The position numbers and the translations under genes are program-made. This document shows positions 1-7,281 of a DNA stretch of 64,000 nt, one piece after another. The notes below the pieces were generated by a model that was given only the letters and a program-made list of their open reading frames with translations, ran no database searches and had not been told where the DNA came from. Source of the DNA: Methylobacterium aquaticum (GTDB taxonomy: Bacteria > Pseudomonadota > Alphaproteobacteria > Rhizobiales > Beijerinckiaceae). Positions within the stretch are counted from its first letter, which is position 1, and each line of letters starts with the position of its first letter. The stretch is taken from NCBI RefSeq assembly GCF_016804325.1, contig NZ_CP043627.1, positions 2,865,001 through 2,929,000 of the forward strand, read 5' to 3'.

Positions 1-77
1 ACGATGAGCGCACCCCGCGGGCCGATGCCCTCCAGGATGCGCAGGGCAGCCTCCGCCGCCTTGCCCCAGCTCTCCAT
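1..77 (-). CDS. Phage protein, partial (runs off left edge)
   Basis: Only the first 25 codons are inside the window; the ATG is at 75-77 on the minus strand and shares its A with the TGA stop of the upstream membrane-protein gene, the usual spacing in this prophage. The visible N-terminus (MESWGKAAEAALRILEGIG) is amphipathic helix and matches no family I recognise. Its position after the lysis genes suggests a small late-region phage protein, such as a terminase- or head-associated factor, but that is inference from Mu-like gene order only. Confidence 0.5.
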   Translation of the reverse strand, partial: MESWGKAAEAALRILEGIGPRGALI

Positions 78-535
78 CACCCCGCCTTCCGGGGCAGCCC
101 CGCCAGGTAGACGCCGCCGACGAGGGCCCAGGCCCCGATGATCGCGTAGGCGATGACGCCCGTGGTCATCTCGACCCGCACGAGGCTCAACGCGACGAAG
201 AGCCAGTGCCAGGCCGAGAGGAACGCCGCCCCGATCCGCAGCACCCGCCAGTAGGGCCGCACCAGGCCGATGCCGTGGAGCGCCGTCAGCAGGCAGTGCA
301 GGGAGAACCACACCGGGTCGGAGACCCATGACAGGCCGACGAAGGCGCCGCTGTCGAAGAGCTGGGGCCGGGTCACCTCCAGGATCGCCCAGCCGGCCGG
401 CAGGAGCATCAGACCCAGGTCGAGCCCGGGGGCGAGCGGCCCGAACAGCCACTCCGCGAAGCGGATCGGCCGCACGGCCAGGGATGTCCAGCCGCCCCGC
501 ATGCTCCAGCCCTCTCCCTGCACCGCCTGCTCCAT
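77..535 (-). CDS. Phage membrane protein, four predicted TM segments
   Basis: This 152-residue protein of unknown function starts at the ATG at 533-535. The reading frame is open further upstream, but that part is arginine-rich antisense-like sequence and overlaps the preceding gene, so I rejected it. Hydrophobic stretches at roughly residues 37-55, 65-90, 97-117 and 122-145 look like membrane helices. It follows the holin and a small unknown protein in the prophage late region and is translationally coupled to the next gene. It may be an accessory lysis or membrane protein; no catalytic motif is visible. Confidence 0.7.
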   Translation of the reverse strand: MEQAVQGEGWSMRGGWTSLAVRPIRFAEWLFGPLAPGLDLGLMLLPAGWAILEVTRPQLFDSGAFVGLSWVSDPVWFSLHCLLTALHGIGLVRPYWRVLRIGAAFLSAWHWLFVALSLVRVEMTTGVIAYAIIGAWALVGGVYLAGLPRKAG

Positions 536-540
536 CGTCG

Positions 541-831
541 TCACTCTTCGCCCAGGTACCGGATGCCGTCGCTGCCTGCCTTGGCCGCCTCCAGCGCCGC
601 ACGCTCGAACAGGACATGGACCGGCGTGCGCCCCTCTTCGTTCGGCGCCCGTTGCAGCTCTGCCAGCACGCCGCGGGCGAAGGCGTACTCGTCGGTGATT
701 GTCGGTGCGTCGCCGTCGGCCGCGCCGGTCAGCGTCGGCATCACGGCCTGGCACAGGGCCGAGACGCCGATGCTGATGGTGACCACGCCGCCGACGATCT
801 CGACCGTGAGGGGAAGATCCTTGTTCGCCAT
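541..831 (-). CDS. Small phage protein with N-terminal hydrophobic segment
   Basis: The product is 96 residues starting at the ATG at 829-831, whose A is shared with the TGA of the holin gene, so the two are probably co-translated. An N-terminal hydrophobic stretch (about residues 9-33) is followed by a charged, mostly helical tail. The arrangement of a short hydrophobic helix plus a soluble tail beside a holin is compatible with a spanin-like or holin-regulatory role, but no family is recognised. Confidence 0.65.
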   Translation of the reverse strand: MANKDLPLTVEIVGGVVTISIGVSALCQAVMPTLTGAADGDAPTITDEYAFARGVLAELQRAPNEEGRTPVHVLFERAALEAAKAGSDGIRYLGEE

Positions 832-1109
832 CACTCGGCGCCCTTCTTCGTCAGCGTGACGGTCTTGGCGGCCTTGAACCGCCCGTAGATCGCCAGCAGC
901 GTGCCGCCGAGGGCGACGCCCGCGGTGACGAAGGCGGTGGTCTGATCGGCCACGACCCGCTGCGTCTCGGCGTCGAGCTGGAAGCCGACGGCCATCCCGC
1001 CGAGGACCGAGGCCCCGGCGATGCCGGCGCCCCAGATCGTGCGCGACCGCCACCACGGCTTCGCCCCGGAGGCGACGGCCGCCGCCTCCGTCAAATCGGT
1101 CTGGTCCAT
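831..1109 (-). CDS. Putative phage holin
   Basis: A 92-residue protein with a charged N-terminus, a basic-tryptophan patch (PWWRSRTIWG), and two hydrophobic segments at about residues 26-44 and 60-76 ending in a lysine-rich tail. Size, topology and position directly after the phage lysozyme gene (1134-1919) are those of small holins that release the endolysin at the inner membrane. The gap to the lysozyme is 24 bases and the stop overlaps the next start. The assignment rests on topology and context, not on a specific sequence signature. Confidence 0.65.
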   Translation of the reverse strand: MDQTDLTEAAAVASGAKPWWRSRTIWGAGIAGASVLGGMAVGFQLDAETQRVVADQTTAFVTAGVALGGTLLAIYGRFKAAKTVTLTKKGAE

Positions 1110-1133
1110 GGTGATGCTCCTGGGAGGGCCGCG

Positions 1134-1919
1134 TCAGGCGGCCATGGGGAGGTCGAGCGCCTGGCCGGCGAGCGGGTACATCGCGACCTGCGGGGCGGTG
1201 CCGGCACGCAGGAGGGCCGCGGCGATGGCGGCGCGGGTCGCGGGGCCGACGCGGCCGTCCGCGGTGAGGCCGGGCGTGGCGGCCTGGAACCTCTCGACCG
1301 CCGCCTCCGTCTTCAGCCCGAAATCGCCGTCATCGTTCCCGGCCAGGAGGTAGCCGAGCCGCATCAGGTCGACCTGGAGCGCGCGGACGCCCTCCGGGTA
1401 GGCCGAGCCGCGGGCGAGCACGACGCCGACGGTCTCGTCCCCGTCGCTCGCGAGGGTGAGGCCGTACTGGCCGGTCTCGAACAGGGTGCGCTCCGCCGCC
1501 CGGCGGCGCACGAGGCCGCTCATCACCTTGCCGGCCGCCTTGTTCCAGCGGGGGAAGGCAGCGGCGGCGTCGAGCCAGCGATTGCCGTTGATGTGGCTGA
1601 CGATGGAGCTTTTGCGGAAGTTCTCCGACCCGATGTTGAAGCAGAGCGACACGCATGCGTCGAACTGATGCTGCTTCAACGGCCGCTTCACGGCCTTCTC
1701 AACCCAGGCCTCGAACACACGGAGGTCGGCCGCCAGGATCTCGAACGCCTTGGCCCGGGTGATGGCCATTCCCGGCGCGACCCTCGGGAGGCCCGCCGCC
1801 GAGGTGTGTCCGATGCCGATGGTCCAGGGCGCGCCGCCGGTGGCGGGATCGGGGTAGGCGCGGAGCACCACACCCTCGAAGGCGGCGAGGAACTGCCGGC
1901 CGTATTCCGATGTCTGCAT
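1134..1919 (-). CDS. Phage lysozyme (GH24) with peptidoglycan-binding domain
   Basis: This is the endolysin of the Mu-like prophage; it cleaves the glycan strands of peptidoglycan. The N-terminal half has the T4-lysozyme-type layout: Glu15 in AFEGVVLRAY, Asp24 in YPDP, and the WTIGIGHT segment carrying the catalytic-region Thr33. About residues 175-240 form a peptidoglycan-binding repeat (ALQVDLMRLGYL, FGLKTEAAVERFQ, DGRVGPATRAAI). I place the start at the ATG at 1917-1919; an upstream GTG at 1958 would add 13 residues. It precedes the holin gene in the same direction, forming a lysis cassette. Confidence 0.88.
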   Translation of the reverse strand: MQTSEYGRQFLAAFEGVVLRAYPDPATGGAPWTIGIGHTSAAGLPRVAPGMAITRAKAFEILAADLRVFEAWVEKAVKRPLKQHQFDACVSLCFNIGSENFRKSSIVSHINGNRWLDAAAAFPRWNKAAGKVMSGLVRRRAAERTLFETGQYGLTLASDGDETVGVVLARGSAYPEGVRALQVDLMRLGYLLAGNDDGDFGLKTEAAVERFQAATPGLTADGRVGPATRAAIAAALLRAGTAPQVAMYPLAGQALDLPMAA

Positions 1920-2011
1920 GATCCGGGTCCCGGCGAGCGAAGCAGTTGGCCCGCTCACAATCCCGGAATTCCCGTCTCAGGGTGACGGCGAAGCGCTTCG
2001 CCTGATCGACT

Positions 2012-2428
2012 TCAGAAGCCGAAGTTGCCCTGGTCGTCGTCGCCGTGCTCCCGCCGGCGCGCCAGGTGCATCTGCACCCCGCGCCGCGTCATGCCAGCTT
2101 GGCGGGCAATGTCCGTGGTGCGCAAGCCCTGCGCCGCAAGATCGGCCAGGCGCCTCGCGCGCTGCCGGCGCTCGCGCATGTAGGACCCCGCCGGTCCTAT
2201 AGGAAACTCGATCTCGACGCCTTGGCTGCCGACGGCGAAGTGATCGATGATGGTGGCTGCCGCCTCAGGCCCGACTGCCTTGATGAGCCAGTTGTCCGCC
2301 GACGGCCGGCGCGCGATGTAGGCGCGCGTGCCGCCGACGGCCTCGGCAACCGCGAGGGCTGCGCCGACGCCGACGAGATCGGCGATCTCGCCAAGCACTC
2401 CGGGGAGGCCGTGGCCAGCTTTGCTCAT
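2012..2428 (-). CDS. Mor/C-type transcription activator of the prophage
   Basis: The 138-residue product has the Mor family signature: a helical dimerisation part (GEIADLVGVGAALAVAEAVG), the GTRAYIARRP strand motif, and a second conserved block near residues 46-75. A C-terminal helix-turn-helix follows (TTDIARQAGMTRRGVQMHL, about 103-121). In Mu, Mor activates middle transcription and C activates late promoters. Lying after gemA and just before the lysis genes, this protein probably switches on late transcription here. As the sequence reads, the upstream ASCH gene overlaps it by 164 bases, which I attribute to a frameshift in that gene. Confidence 0.85.
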   Translation of the reverse strand: MSKAGHGLPGVLGEIADLVGVGAALAVAEAVGGTRAYIARRPSADNWLIKAVGPEAAATIIDHFAVGSQGVEIEFPIGPAGSYMRERRQRARRLADLAAQGLRTTDIARQAGMTRRGVQMHLARRREHGDDDQGNFGF

Positions 2429-2879
2429 GGCGCAGCCTCAGACCCGAAGAGATCCATCTGCCCCCCCGGCGAGCACCTTCCGGTGCGAGGTCTTCCGCGG
2501 CGATCGGCTCCCACCGGATCAGCACTCCGGAGAACAGCAGCACGCCCGGGTGCCGGCCGCGCCAGAACATCGTCATGGCCGCCCAGTCGCAGAACCCGTC
2601 GCTCCAGGCGAAGGCGTCAAGATCATCCAGCGCGGTGTGCTTGACGTGGGGCAGGATCACCACCCCGGCGTCCAGGTCGAGCTGGACGGGCCAGACCACC
2701 TCGCAGAGCGGCTGGGCAATCAAGCGGCAGTGCTCGGTCCGCATGCCCTGGTAGAGCTGCATCGCCTCGCCCGGGCGGGCGTGACGCGAGCGGCCCGCCC
2801 GCTCCGCCCGGATGGTCTGGCGCTTGTTGCCCTTGCGGATGTAGGGGACGAATTGTGGATCGAAGTTATAGGCGACCAT
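2265..2879 (-). CDS. ASCH-like phage protein, probably frameshifted at its 3' end
   Basis: The ATG at 2877-2879 is preceded by GGGAGG at good spacing; a GTG six bases upstream is a poorer choice. Residues 1-140 read as a compact ASCH-type fold (YNFDPQFVPYIRKGNKRQTIR, then the RPGEAMQLYQGMRT strand and a C-terminal beta region). ASCH proteins bind RNA or modified nucleosides. After about residue 145 the product becomes arginine-rich and overlaps the Mor gene out of frame. Removing one base from the seven-C run at 2461-2467 would end the gene at a TGA at 2438-2440, ten bases before the Mor start, giving a normal-length protein. Confidence 0.7.
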   Translation of the reverse strand: MVAYNFDPQFVPYIRKGNKRQTIRAERAGRSRHARPGEAMQLYQGMRTEHCRLIAQPLCEVVWPVQLDLDAGVVILPHVKHTALDDLDAFAWSDGFCDWAAMTMFWRGRHPGVLLFSGVLIRWEPIAAEDLAPEGARRGGRWISSGLRLRHEQSWPRPPRSAWRDRRSRRRRRSPRGCRGRRRHARLHRAPAVGGQLAHQGSRA

Positions 2880-3078
2880 CGGCACCTCCCAGGGGCTCGA
2901 TCCGCTCCCAGACCTCCAGGCCGTCGTGTCCCGGGTCGATCGCAGCCCTGACCTCCGGATGCCGGAACCAGCCCGGGCAGGTGAGGCAGAGCGCGCAGAG
3001 TGGCGGGGTCGGCACCGACGTGGCGACGATCGCCACGATGTGCCGGCCGCATTCGCAGCAGTCGAACTCAGCGCTCAT
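2866..3078 (-). CDS. Small zinc-ribbon phage protein
   Basis: The 70-residue product starts at the ATG at 3076-3078, preceded by GGCGAGG. It begins MSAEFDCCECGRH and has a second Cys pair (CALCLTC), giving a CxxC...CxxC zinc-binding layout, followed by an acidic tail. No function is known to me. It is in frame with the upstream winged-helix gene as the sequence stands, but its own start, SD-like site and compact zinc-ribbon argue for an independent cistron. The stop overlaps the following ASCH gene by 14 bases. Confidence 0.6.
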   Translation of the reverse strand: MSAEFDCCECGRHIVAIVATSVPTPPLCALCLTCPGWFRHPEVRAAIDPGHDGLEVWERIEPLGGADGRL

Positions 3079-3798
3079 GGGAGCCTCGCCCTGACCAGCG
3101 CGTGGACCGCCCCCCCGGAGACCGGCAGCGGGGCGGTTGCGGGTCTCGGCCTGGCTGGCCGCCAGTTCGCGCCAGGTGCGGCGCACCCGCTGGCCTGACG
3201 ATGCTTCGGCCGGCGCGGGACCGGCCGGCGCAGCGGCCCGACCGGCGGCGTCCAGCTCGGCCTTGAGGCGGGCCACCTCCGCCTCGGCCTGGGCGATGAT
3301 GGCACCCAGTTCGGTCGCAAGACGGGTATTCTCACGCTGAAGCGCAGCGACCCGATCGGAGAGTTCCGCCGTCAGGTCGGGCCCGTCCGCCCGCATCCCG
3401 GACACGGTCCGGTACAACCGGTCGGCGTCTGGGGCCTCAACGAAGAAACCCTCGCCCCACTGCGTCCGGATCGTTATCCCAGCGTCGGCCGCCCGAAGCT
3501 TCGCGCGGATCTTGCAGACGAACGTGGCGATGATTTTCTCGTCGGCATCCGGCTCCAGGCCGTAGAGCGCGACCATGAGGTTGGGCACGGACACCACGTT
3601 GCCGCGCGCCCGCACCAAGGCGGCGACCAGGCGCGTCTCCTTCGGGGTCAGTCCCCATTCCGCGGGATAGGCCGGCGTGCTCTCGGCCGCCTCGCGGTAC
3701 TGCCGAACCTGCTCCTCAAGGAGGTCGATCCGGTCGCGCATGTCGCGCACGACGTGGGGCGAGACGCCGTCGTCGAGGCAGTGGAGCGGCCTATTCAT
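2866..3798 (-). CDS. PhoB-type winged-helix regulator, read through into a zinc-ribbon protein
   Basis: As read this is one 310-residue protein. Residues 14-40 are coiled coil. Residues 45-120 form an OmpR/PhoB-like winged helix (LTPKETRLVAALVRARGNVV, then KIRAKLRAADAGITIRTQWG and GEGFFVE). A long coiled coil follows at about 140-190. The last 70 residues are a separate Cys-rich module that starts with Met. A seven-C run (3110-3116) sits just before the join. Deleting one base would stop the regulator at a TGA at 3075-3077 overlapping the ATG at 3078. Two adjacent genes fused by a one-base error or indel is the likelier reading. Its start overlaps the GemA stop by 8 bases. Confidence 0.7.
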   Translation of the reverse strand: MNRPLHCLDDGVSPHVVRDMRDRIDLLEEQVRQYREAAESTPAYPAEWGLTPKETRLVAALVRARGNVVSVPNLMVALYGLEPDADEKIIATFVCKIRAKLRAADAGITIRTQWGEGFFVEAPDADRLYRTVSGMRADGPDLTAELSDRVAALQRENTRLATELGAIIAQAEAEVARLKAELDAAGRAAAPAGPAPAEASSGQRVRRTWRELAASQAETRNRPAAGLRGGGPRAGQGEAPMSAEFDCCECGRHIVAIVATSVPTPPLCALCLTCPGWFRHPEVRAAIDPGHDGLEVWERIEPLGGADGRL

Positions 3799-4489
3799 CG
3801 TCGCCTCCCGCCGCCTGCGCGGCGCGGATCAGCACGCCGAGATCGTTCGAGACGCGATAGAGCGCGTGCGTCAGGGCCGGGTCGGAGACCGACCTGAACC
3901 GGCTGCGGTCCCCATGCACCACCTGGCCGGCGTATTCCCGCAGGCCGTCGTCGCCCGGCGGGAACTCCGCGACCGCATCGAGGGCGACCGCGCGCCGCCA
4001 CTGCGCCACCAGCACCGCCTGGGTCGCCGCGGGGCCGGATGCCATCCGGCCGGTCGGCCAGTCGACGCCGGCCGACCGCTCCAGCCACGCCTTCACGCCC
4101 TCGATCACGGCCTGCGCCTGGTGTTGGTCGATCAGGAACCGGGAATGCGAGACCCCGAACCGATCCTCGATGAAGGCGTGGAGCGCGGCATCGCTCTTGT
4201 TGCGGATGACGCCGAGGTTCCAGCCACTGATCCACAGCGCCCAGAGCTTCTTCGCGAACGGGCCGTCCGCCCGGTCCTTCCTGGGCTTTTGAAGCGCCCT
4301 TAAACGAGCGATCACGGCATCGGCCTGTGGTTCGGTCAGGTCGCTCGACGAGGCGACGCCGACACCGGCGAGCAACCCGCGGTAGCTCGCGTCGTCGAGG
4401 CCGACGTCCCTGCGGATCGCGTGGATGGCCCGGCGCTGGCCGGCCTGGATCGGCCGCTCGGCCGTGGTGGTGGCGCGACGGGCGGTCAT
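3791..4489 (-). CDS. GemA-like (Mu gp16) regulatory protein
   Basis: The 232-residue protein matches the GemA/DUF1018 family of Mu-like phages: an N-terminal block (QRRAIHAIRRDVGLDDASYR), the KKLWALWISGWNLGVIRN segment around residue 80, and FGVSHSRFLIDQHQAQAVIEG near residue 115. Mu GemA affects host gyrase-dependent gene expression and phage early functions. The C-terminal 75 residues are an extra helical region beyond the usual family core. The ATG at 4487-4489 overlaps the TGA of the upstream ribbon-helix-helix reading frame, and its own stop overlaps the next gene by eight bases. Confidence 0.85.
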   Translation of the reverse strand: MTARRATTTAERPIQAGQRRAIHAIRRDVGLDDASYRGLLAGVGVASSSDLTEPQADAVIARLRALQKPRKDRADGPFAKKLWALWISGWNLGVIRNKSDAALHAFIEDRFGVSHSRFLIDQHQAQAVIEGVKAWLERSAGVDWPTGRMASGPAATQAVLVAQWRRAVALDAVAEFPPGDDGLREYAGQVVHGDRSRFRSVSDPALTHALYRVSNDLGVLIRAAQAAGGDDE

Positions 4490-4826
4490 GCGGCTCTCCT
4501 GAGATAGTCGGCGAGCGCCCGGGCGATGATGACCTCCGGGACCTCGTCGCGGGCAGCGGCGAGGGCCAGGAGCTGCGCATCGGCCTCCGGCTCGAGGTGG
4601 ACGGTGTGGGTGCCGGCGTCGGGGCGAGGCGGATGCCGCGGCCGCGCCCCGGCTCGCGCCGCACCACGCCCTTGCGGACCAGTTGCGAGACCACCCGGTG
4701 GGCGTTGCCCTTCGAGACGCCGACTTCGGCGAGTTCGTCGTAGCTCGGCGCCCGGCCGATGGTGAGGATGTCCCGGCGGATGCGGGCGTAGACCCGTTGC
4801 TCGACAGGCGTGAGGGTGCCTTTCAC
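4486..4826 (-). pseudogene. Winged-helix plus ribbon-helix-helix regulator, frameshifted
   Basis: From the GTG at 4824-4826 the frame encodes a LexA-like winged helix (LTPVEQRVYARIRRDILTI, SYDELAEVGVSKGNAHRVVS, GVVRREPGRGRGIRLAP) and then fails to stop, running out of frame through GemA. In another frame the downstream bases encode a clean ribbon-helix-helix (HTVHLEPEADAQLLALAAA, then EVIIARALADYLRRAA) that stops at a TGA at 4486-4488 overlapping the GemA ATG. Adding one G to the four-G run at 4621-4624 joins both halves into one protein of about 113 residues. It is either a consensus error or a genuine mutation of a prophage regulator. Confidence 0.65.
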
Positions 4827-5104
4827 AGCGGCAGCCCTCCCGTCGCGGCGGGGCCGGTCCGATCGGCGAGGCGGCGGGTGACCTGCCCCTGGAACGACCG
4901 CGCCGCCTCCAGCGCCTCCACGTCGGAGGCCGCCTCCGGGATGCCCGGAACGAGCAGGGTCCGGCCGTCGTAGGCGTGCCGCGCCACCACCTCGACGATG
5001 CGGCGCAGATTGCGGCCCCGGGCCGAGACGAGGGGCAGGCTGCCGCGCGGGGCGCGGCGGCCGATCCCGATGACGCCGTCGCGAGAACAATAGACGACGG
5101 GCAT
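4823..5104 (-). CDS. Hypothetical phage protein
   Basis: The product is 93 residues, starting at the ATG at 5102-5104, which shares one base with the stop of the preceding gene; its own TGA overlaps the GTG of the winged-helix gene. The N-terminal half is beta-rich (VVYCSRDGVIGIG, GSLPLVSARG) and the rest helical (NLRRIVEVVARHAYDGRTLL). I recognise no family. Tight coupling on both sides makes expression as part of the prophage early operon very likely. Confidence 0.65.
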   Translation of the reverse strand: MPVVYCSRDGVIGIGRRAPRGSLPLVSARGRNLRRIVEVVARHAYDGRTLLVPGIPEAASDVEALEAARSFQGQVTRRLADRTGPAATGGLPL

Positions 5105-5376
5105 CACGCCACCTCGTCGCGCGGGAGGATGCGGAGCGAGGCCTTCTCCACCATGAACGACAGGCCGTCGTCGGCCTCCAGGAGCACGTGCGTCGCAGAC
5201 AGCTCCTTCCTGACCATGCCGGTGATGTCGCCGCCGCCGTTCGGGTCGACGACGGCGACCCGGACCGGCCGGGTGGCCGACAGGTCGAGGACGGACAGGG
5301 TCATGGCGTCGACCGGCAACATCAGGGGCCTCGGGGGCTGGTGGGGGAGCGGGGCGAGAAGCACTGGGGCGGTCAT
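5104..5376 (-). CDS. Hypothetical phage protein
   Basis: A 90-residue protein, ATG at 5374-5376, overlapping the stop of the DnaA-domain gene by four bases. After a proline-rich N-terminus the sequence looks like a small beta-barrel (SVLDLSATRPVRVAVVDPNG, DITGMVRKELSATHVLLEAD, SFMVEKASLRILP). No family is recognised and no catalytic residues stand out. Its role is probably in early phage functions given the operon position. Confidence 0.6.
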   Translation of the reverse strand: MTAPVLLAPLPHQPPRPLMLPVDAMTLSVLDLSATRPVRVAVVDPNGGGDITGMVRKELSATHVLLEADDGLSFMVEKASLRILPRDEVA

Positions 5377-5942
5377 CGCAACCCCCGGGCGTCGGCGTAT
5401 TCGCGGTAGGTGCTAACGAGGGCGTCGAAGTCGTCGTCCGCCCGGCGGCGGGCACTGGGCTCCAGCCGCGTGTGCCGGGCGAGCGCCAGCGCCGACCGGC
5501 TCGCGACGTAATGGCGGACGGCATCGATCACGCGGATCGTGTCCGGGCTGTCACGCGTCGGGGTGACCGAGAGACGGACCGACGCCCCAGGCTCAACCAC
5601 CTCTTGAAGGCCGGCCATGAAGCGCACCTCGGCGGTATTGATGCGCTCTTCGAGGTCCAGCAGGCGGCCCGCCAGGACGTGATCCCGTCCGGCCTCCTCG
5701 GCTACGACCCGGACCGCGTGCAGTACCGTCGTGTGATCCTTGTTGAAGTACCGCCCGATCGCCGGGAGAGACTGTCCGGTCAGGCGGTGCGCCAAGAACA
5801 TCGCGACCTGGCGCGGCTTGACGTCCTCGTTCCTGCGGCGCGAGCCTCGCATCTCCGCGAGCGACGAGCCGTAATCGTCGGCGACGATCAAGGCGACGTG
5901 CCGGATGGTGAGGTGCCGGGCGGTGAGGGAATGATCGCTCAT
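5373..5942 (-). CDS. DnaA domain IV-like DNA-binding protein of the prophage
   Basis: Residues about 18-85 of this 189-residue protein resemble the C-terminal DNA-binding domain of the replication initiator DnaA: MRGSRRRNEDVKPRQVAMFL followed by GRYFNKDHTTVLHAVRVV, where the DHTTVLHA block is the DnaA-box recognition motif. The AAA+ part of DnaA is absent. The C-terminal 100 residues are helical and unassigned. In cellular DnaA this domain reads DnaA boxes, so the phage protein may bind similar sites in host or phage DNA. It overlaps the upstream gene by four bases and the downstream one by four, within the early operon after MuA and MuB. Confidence 0.85.
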   Translation of the reverse strand: MSDHSLTARHLTIRHVALIVADDYGSSLAEMRGSRRRNEDVKPRQVAMFLAHRLTGQSLPAIGRYFNKDHTTVLHAVRVVAEEAGRDHVLAGRLLDLEERINTAEVRFMAGLQEVVEPGASVRLSVTPTRDSPDTIRVIDAVRHYVASRSALALARHTRLEPSARRRADDDFDALVSTYREYADARGLR

Positions 5943-6289
5943 CGCGCCACCTCACGAGCGAGCGCGGTCGGCAGGCGCACCACGCGGCCCTCCGGGTCGA
6001 GCGCGACGGCGAGGCGGGCGAGCTGGCGGCGCTCGACCGGGGTGCGCGGACCGGACAGCGGCACCACGTTCTGGTCCAGCGCGCCCGGCAGCGGGAGCAC
6101 GTGGTGCTCCAGGAGGCCGGCATCCTCCATGCGGGAGCACAACTGCGCGATCGCCAGGATCGCGTCGCTCAAGCCGTCGACCGCGGCGTGGCACAGTGCC
6201 TGGTCGACGAAGGTGCCGCCCTTCTCGGCACCGTCCTCGAACAGCTCCAGCAGCTTTTCGAGGCCCAGGATGGGGTTGACGAGGTCCAT
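5939..6289 (-). CDS. Hypothetical phage protein
   Basis: The product is 116 residues, mostly helical and acidic in the first half (LEKLLELFEDGAEKGGTFVD, DGLSDAILAIAQLCSRMEDA), with a short beta-rich tail. Start ATG 6287-6289 lies three bases after the stop of the HTH gene; the stop overlaps the start of the DnaA-domain gene. No family is recognised. Confidence 0.6.
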   Translation of the reverse strand: MDLVNPILGLEKLLELFEDGAEKGGTFVDQALCHAAVDGLSDAILAIAQLCSRMEDAGLLEHHVLPLPGALDQNVVPLSGPRTPVERRQLARLAVALDPEGRVVRLPTALAREVAR

Positions 6290-6292
6290 GGT

Positions 6293-6670
6293 TCAACCCT
6301 CCTTCAGGCGGGAGTGGGGGCAGCCGGAGCGGCAGGCGTGGAACATCGCCACGCGGTCGGATGAGGTCTGAGCGAAGGGCTTGGCCTGCCACGCCATGCA
6401 GACGTCGCGGCGCATCCGGCCCTTGCGCGGGCAGACGACGTGCTGGCCGAGAAAGGCGCCGCGGGTGCGCTCGGCGATCTCGGCGACGTCACCGGTGTAT
6501 TTGTTGGCGAGCGTGGCGCTGACGGCGGAGGGGGAGTAGCCGATCAGGCGGGCCACCTCGCCCTGCGTCTTGCTCGTGCAGGCTTCCGCCAATGCGACCA
6601 CCCAATCGGGTGGATCGGGCCAGCTCTCGCGCACCCGGGCGAGGAAGTCGGTGCGAGGGCGGCCGGTCAC
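6293..6670 (-). CDS. Helix-turn-helix phage protein with Cys/His tail
   Basis: The start is the GTG at 6668-6670, whose GTGA overlaps the TGA of the previous gene; the longer open frame upstream is antisense-like. The 125-residue product has an N-terminal helix-turn-helix (KTQGEVARLIGYSPSAVSATL, about residues 34-54) and a C-terminal region with cysteines at about 80, 91, 113 and 117 (VVCPRKG, DVCMAW, HACRSGCPH) that may bind a metal. Related small HTH proteins follow MuB in many Mu-like phages. A role as a transcriptional regulator is likely but unproven. Confidence 0.65.
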   Translation of the reverse strand: MTGRPRTDFLARVRESWPDPPDWVVALAEACTSKTQGEVARLIGYSPSAVSATLANKYTGDVAEIAERTRGAFLGQHVVCPRKGRMRRDVCMAWQAKPFAQTSSDRVAMFHACRSGCPHSRLKEG

Positions 6671-7281
6671 GACTGCACCTCGCTCGCCTCGACGGGCCCG
6701 ACGGCCCGGCCCGTGTTCTGGTCGAACACGATCTCGCCGCGCAGGATCACCGGCGGCAGCGGGCCAAGCCCGGCCCGAGCGCGCCACAGGGCAGGCACAC
6801 CGGGCTTCCTCGGGCGGATACACCGCAGCAGGCCCGCGCGGGACAGGTGGGTGATGTAAGTCCGCGCCGTGAGGTGCTTGACCGTCAGGCTCTCGGTCGA
6901 GGCATAGAAGGCAAGATCCTGGGCGGTCACGCCCTGGCGCCCCAGCGGCCCGCGCAGGACGTTCCACATCGCCGTGCGGATCCGGCCCTGCTCTCCCGGC
7001 TTGCCGTCCCGGCGCAGGCACGGCGTGGCGAGCTGGGTGCGCAGCAGCCGGTAGCGTCCCTCCCCGCCCTCGTCCGCCGCCGCGAACCCGCCCGCGACCA
7101 GTCGACCGACGAAGTCGCAGATGTCGCCCCGGTTGACCGGCGCGGCGCATCGATCCGCGATCTCGCCGGTGGTCCAGGCCTCTCCGCGCTGGTGCAGGGA
7201 GAGGATCACCGACCAGTAGTGGTCCTGGCCGCGCAGGACGACGCCGCCCGGCGGCACCTCGAAGCGGAGGTTGCGCGGCAT
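6667..7281 (-). CDS. Conserved Mu-like phage protein with winged-helix features
   Basis: The 204-residue protein starts at the ATG at 7279-7281, which overlaps the MuB stop. Two segments look like helix-turn-helix or winged-helix modules: TTGEIADRCAAPVNRGDICDF around residue 40 and a second around residues 120-150 (QDLAFYASTESLTVKHLTAR, YITHLSRAGLLRCIRP). The tail contains short beta strands ending with a FDQNTGRAVG segment. Proteins of this type sit directly after MuB in alphaproteobacterial Mu-like phages; the function is unknown, with DNA binding the best inference. Confidence 0.65.
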   Translation of the reverse strand: MPRNLRFEVPPGGVVLRGQDHYWSVILSLHQRGEAWTTGEIADRCAAPVNRGDICDFVGRLVAGGFAAADEGGEGRYRLLRTQLATPCLRRDGKPGEQGRIRTAMWNVLRGPLGRQGVTAQDLAFYASTESLTVKHLTARTYITHLSRAGLLRCIRPRKPGVPALWRARAGLGPLPPVILRGEIVFDQNTGRAVGPVEASEVQS

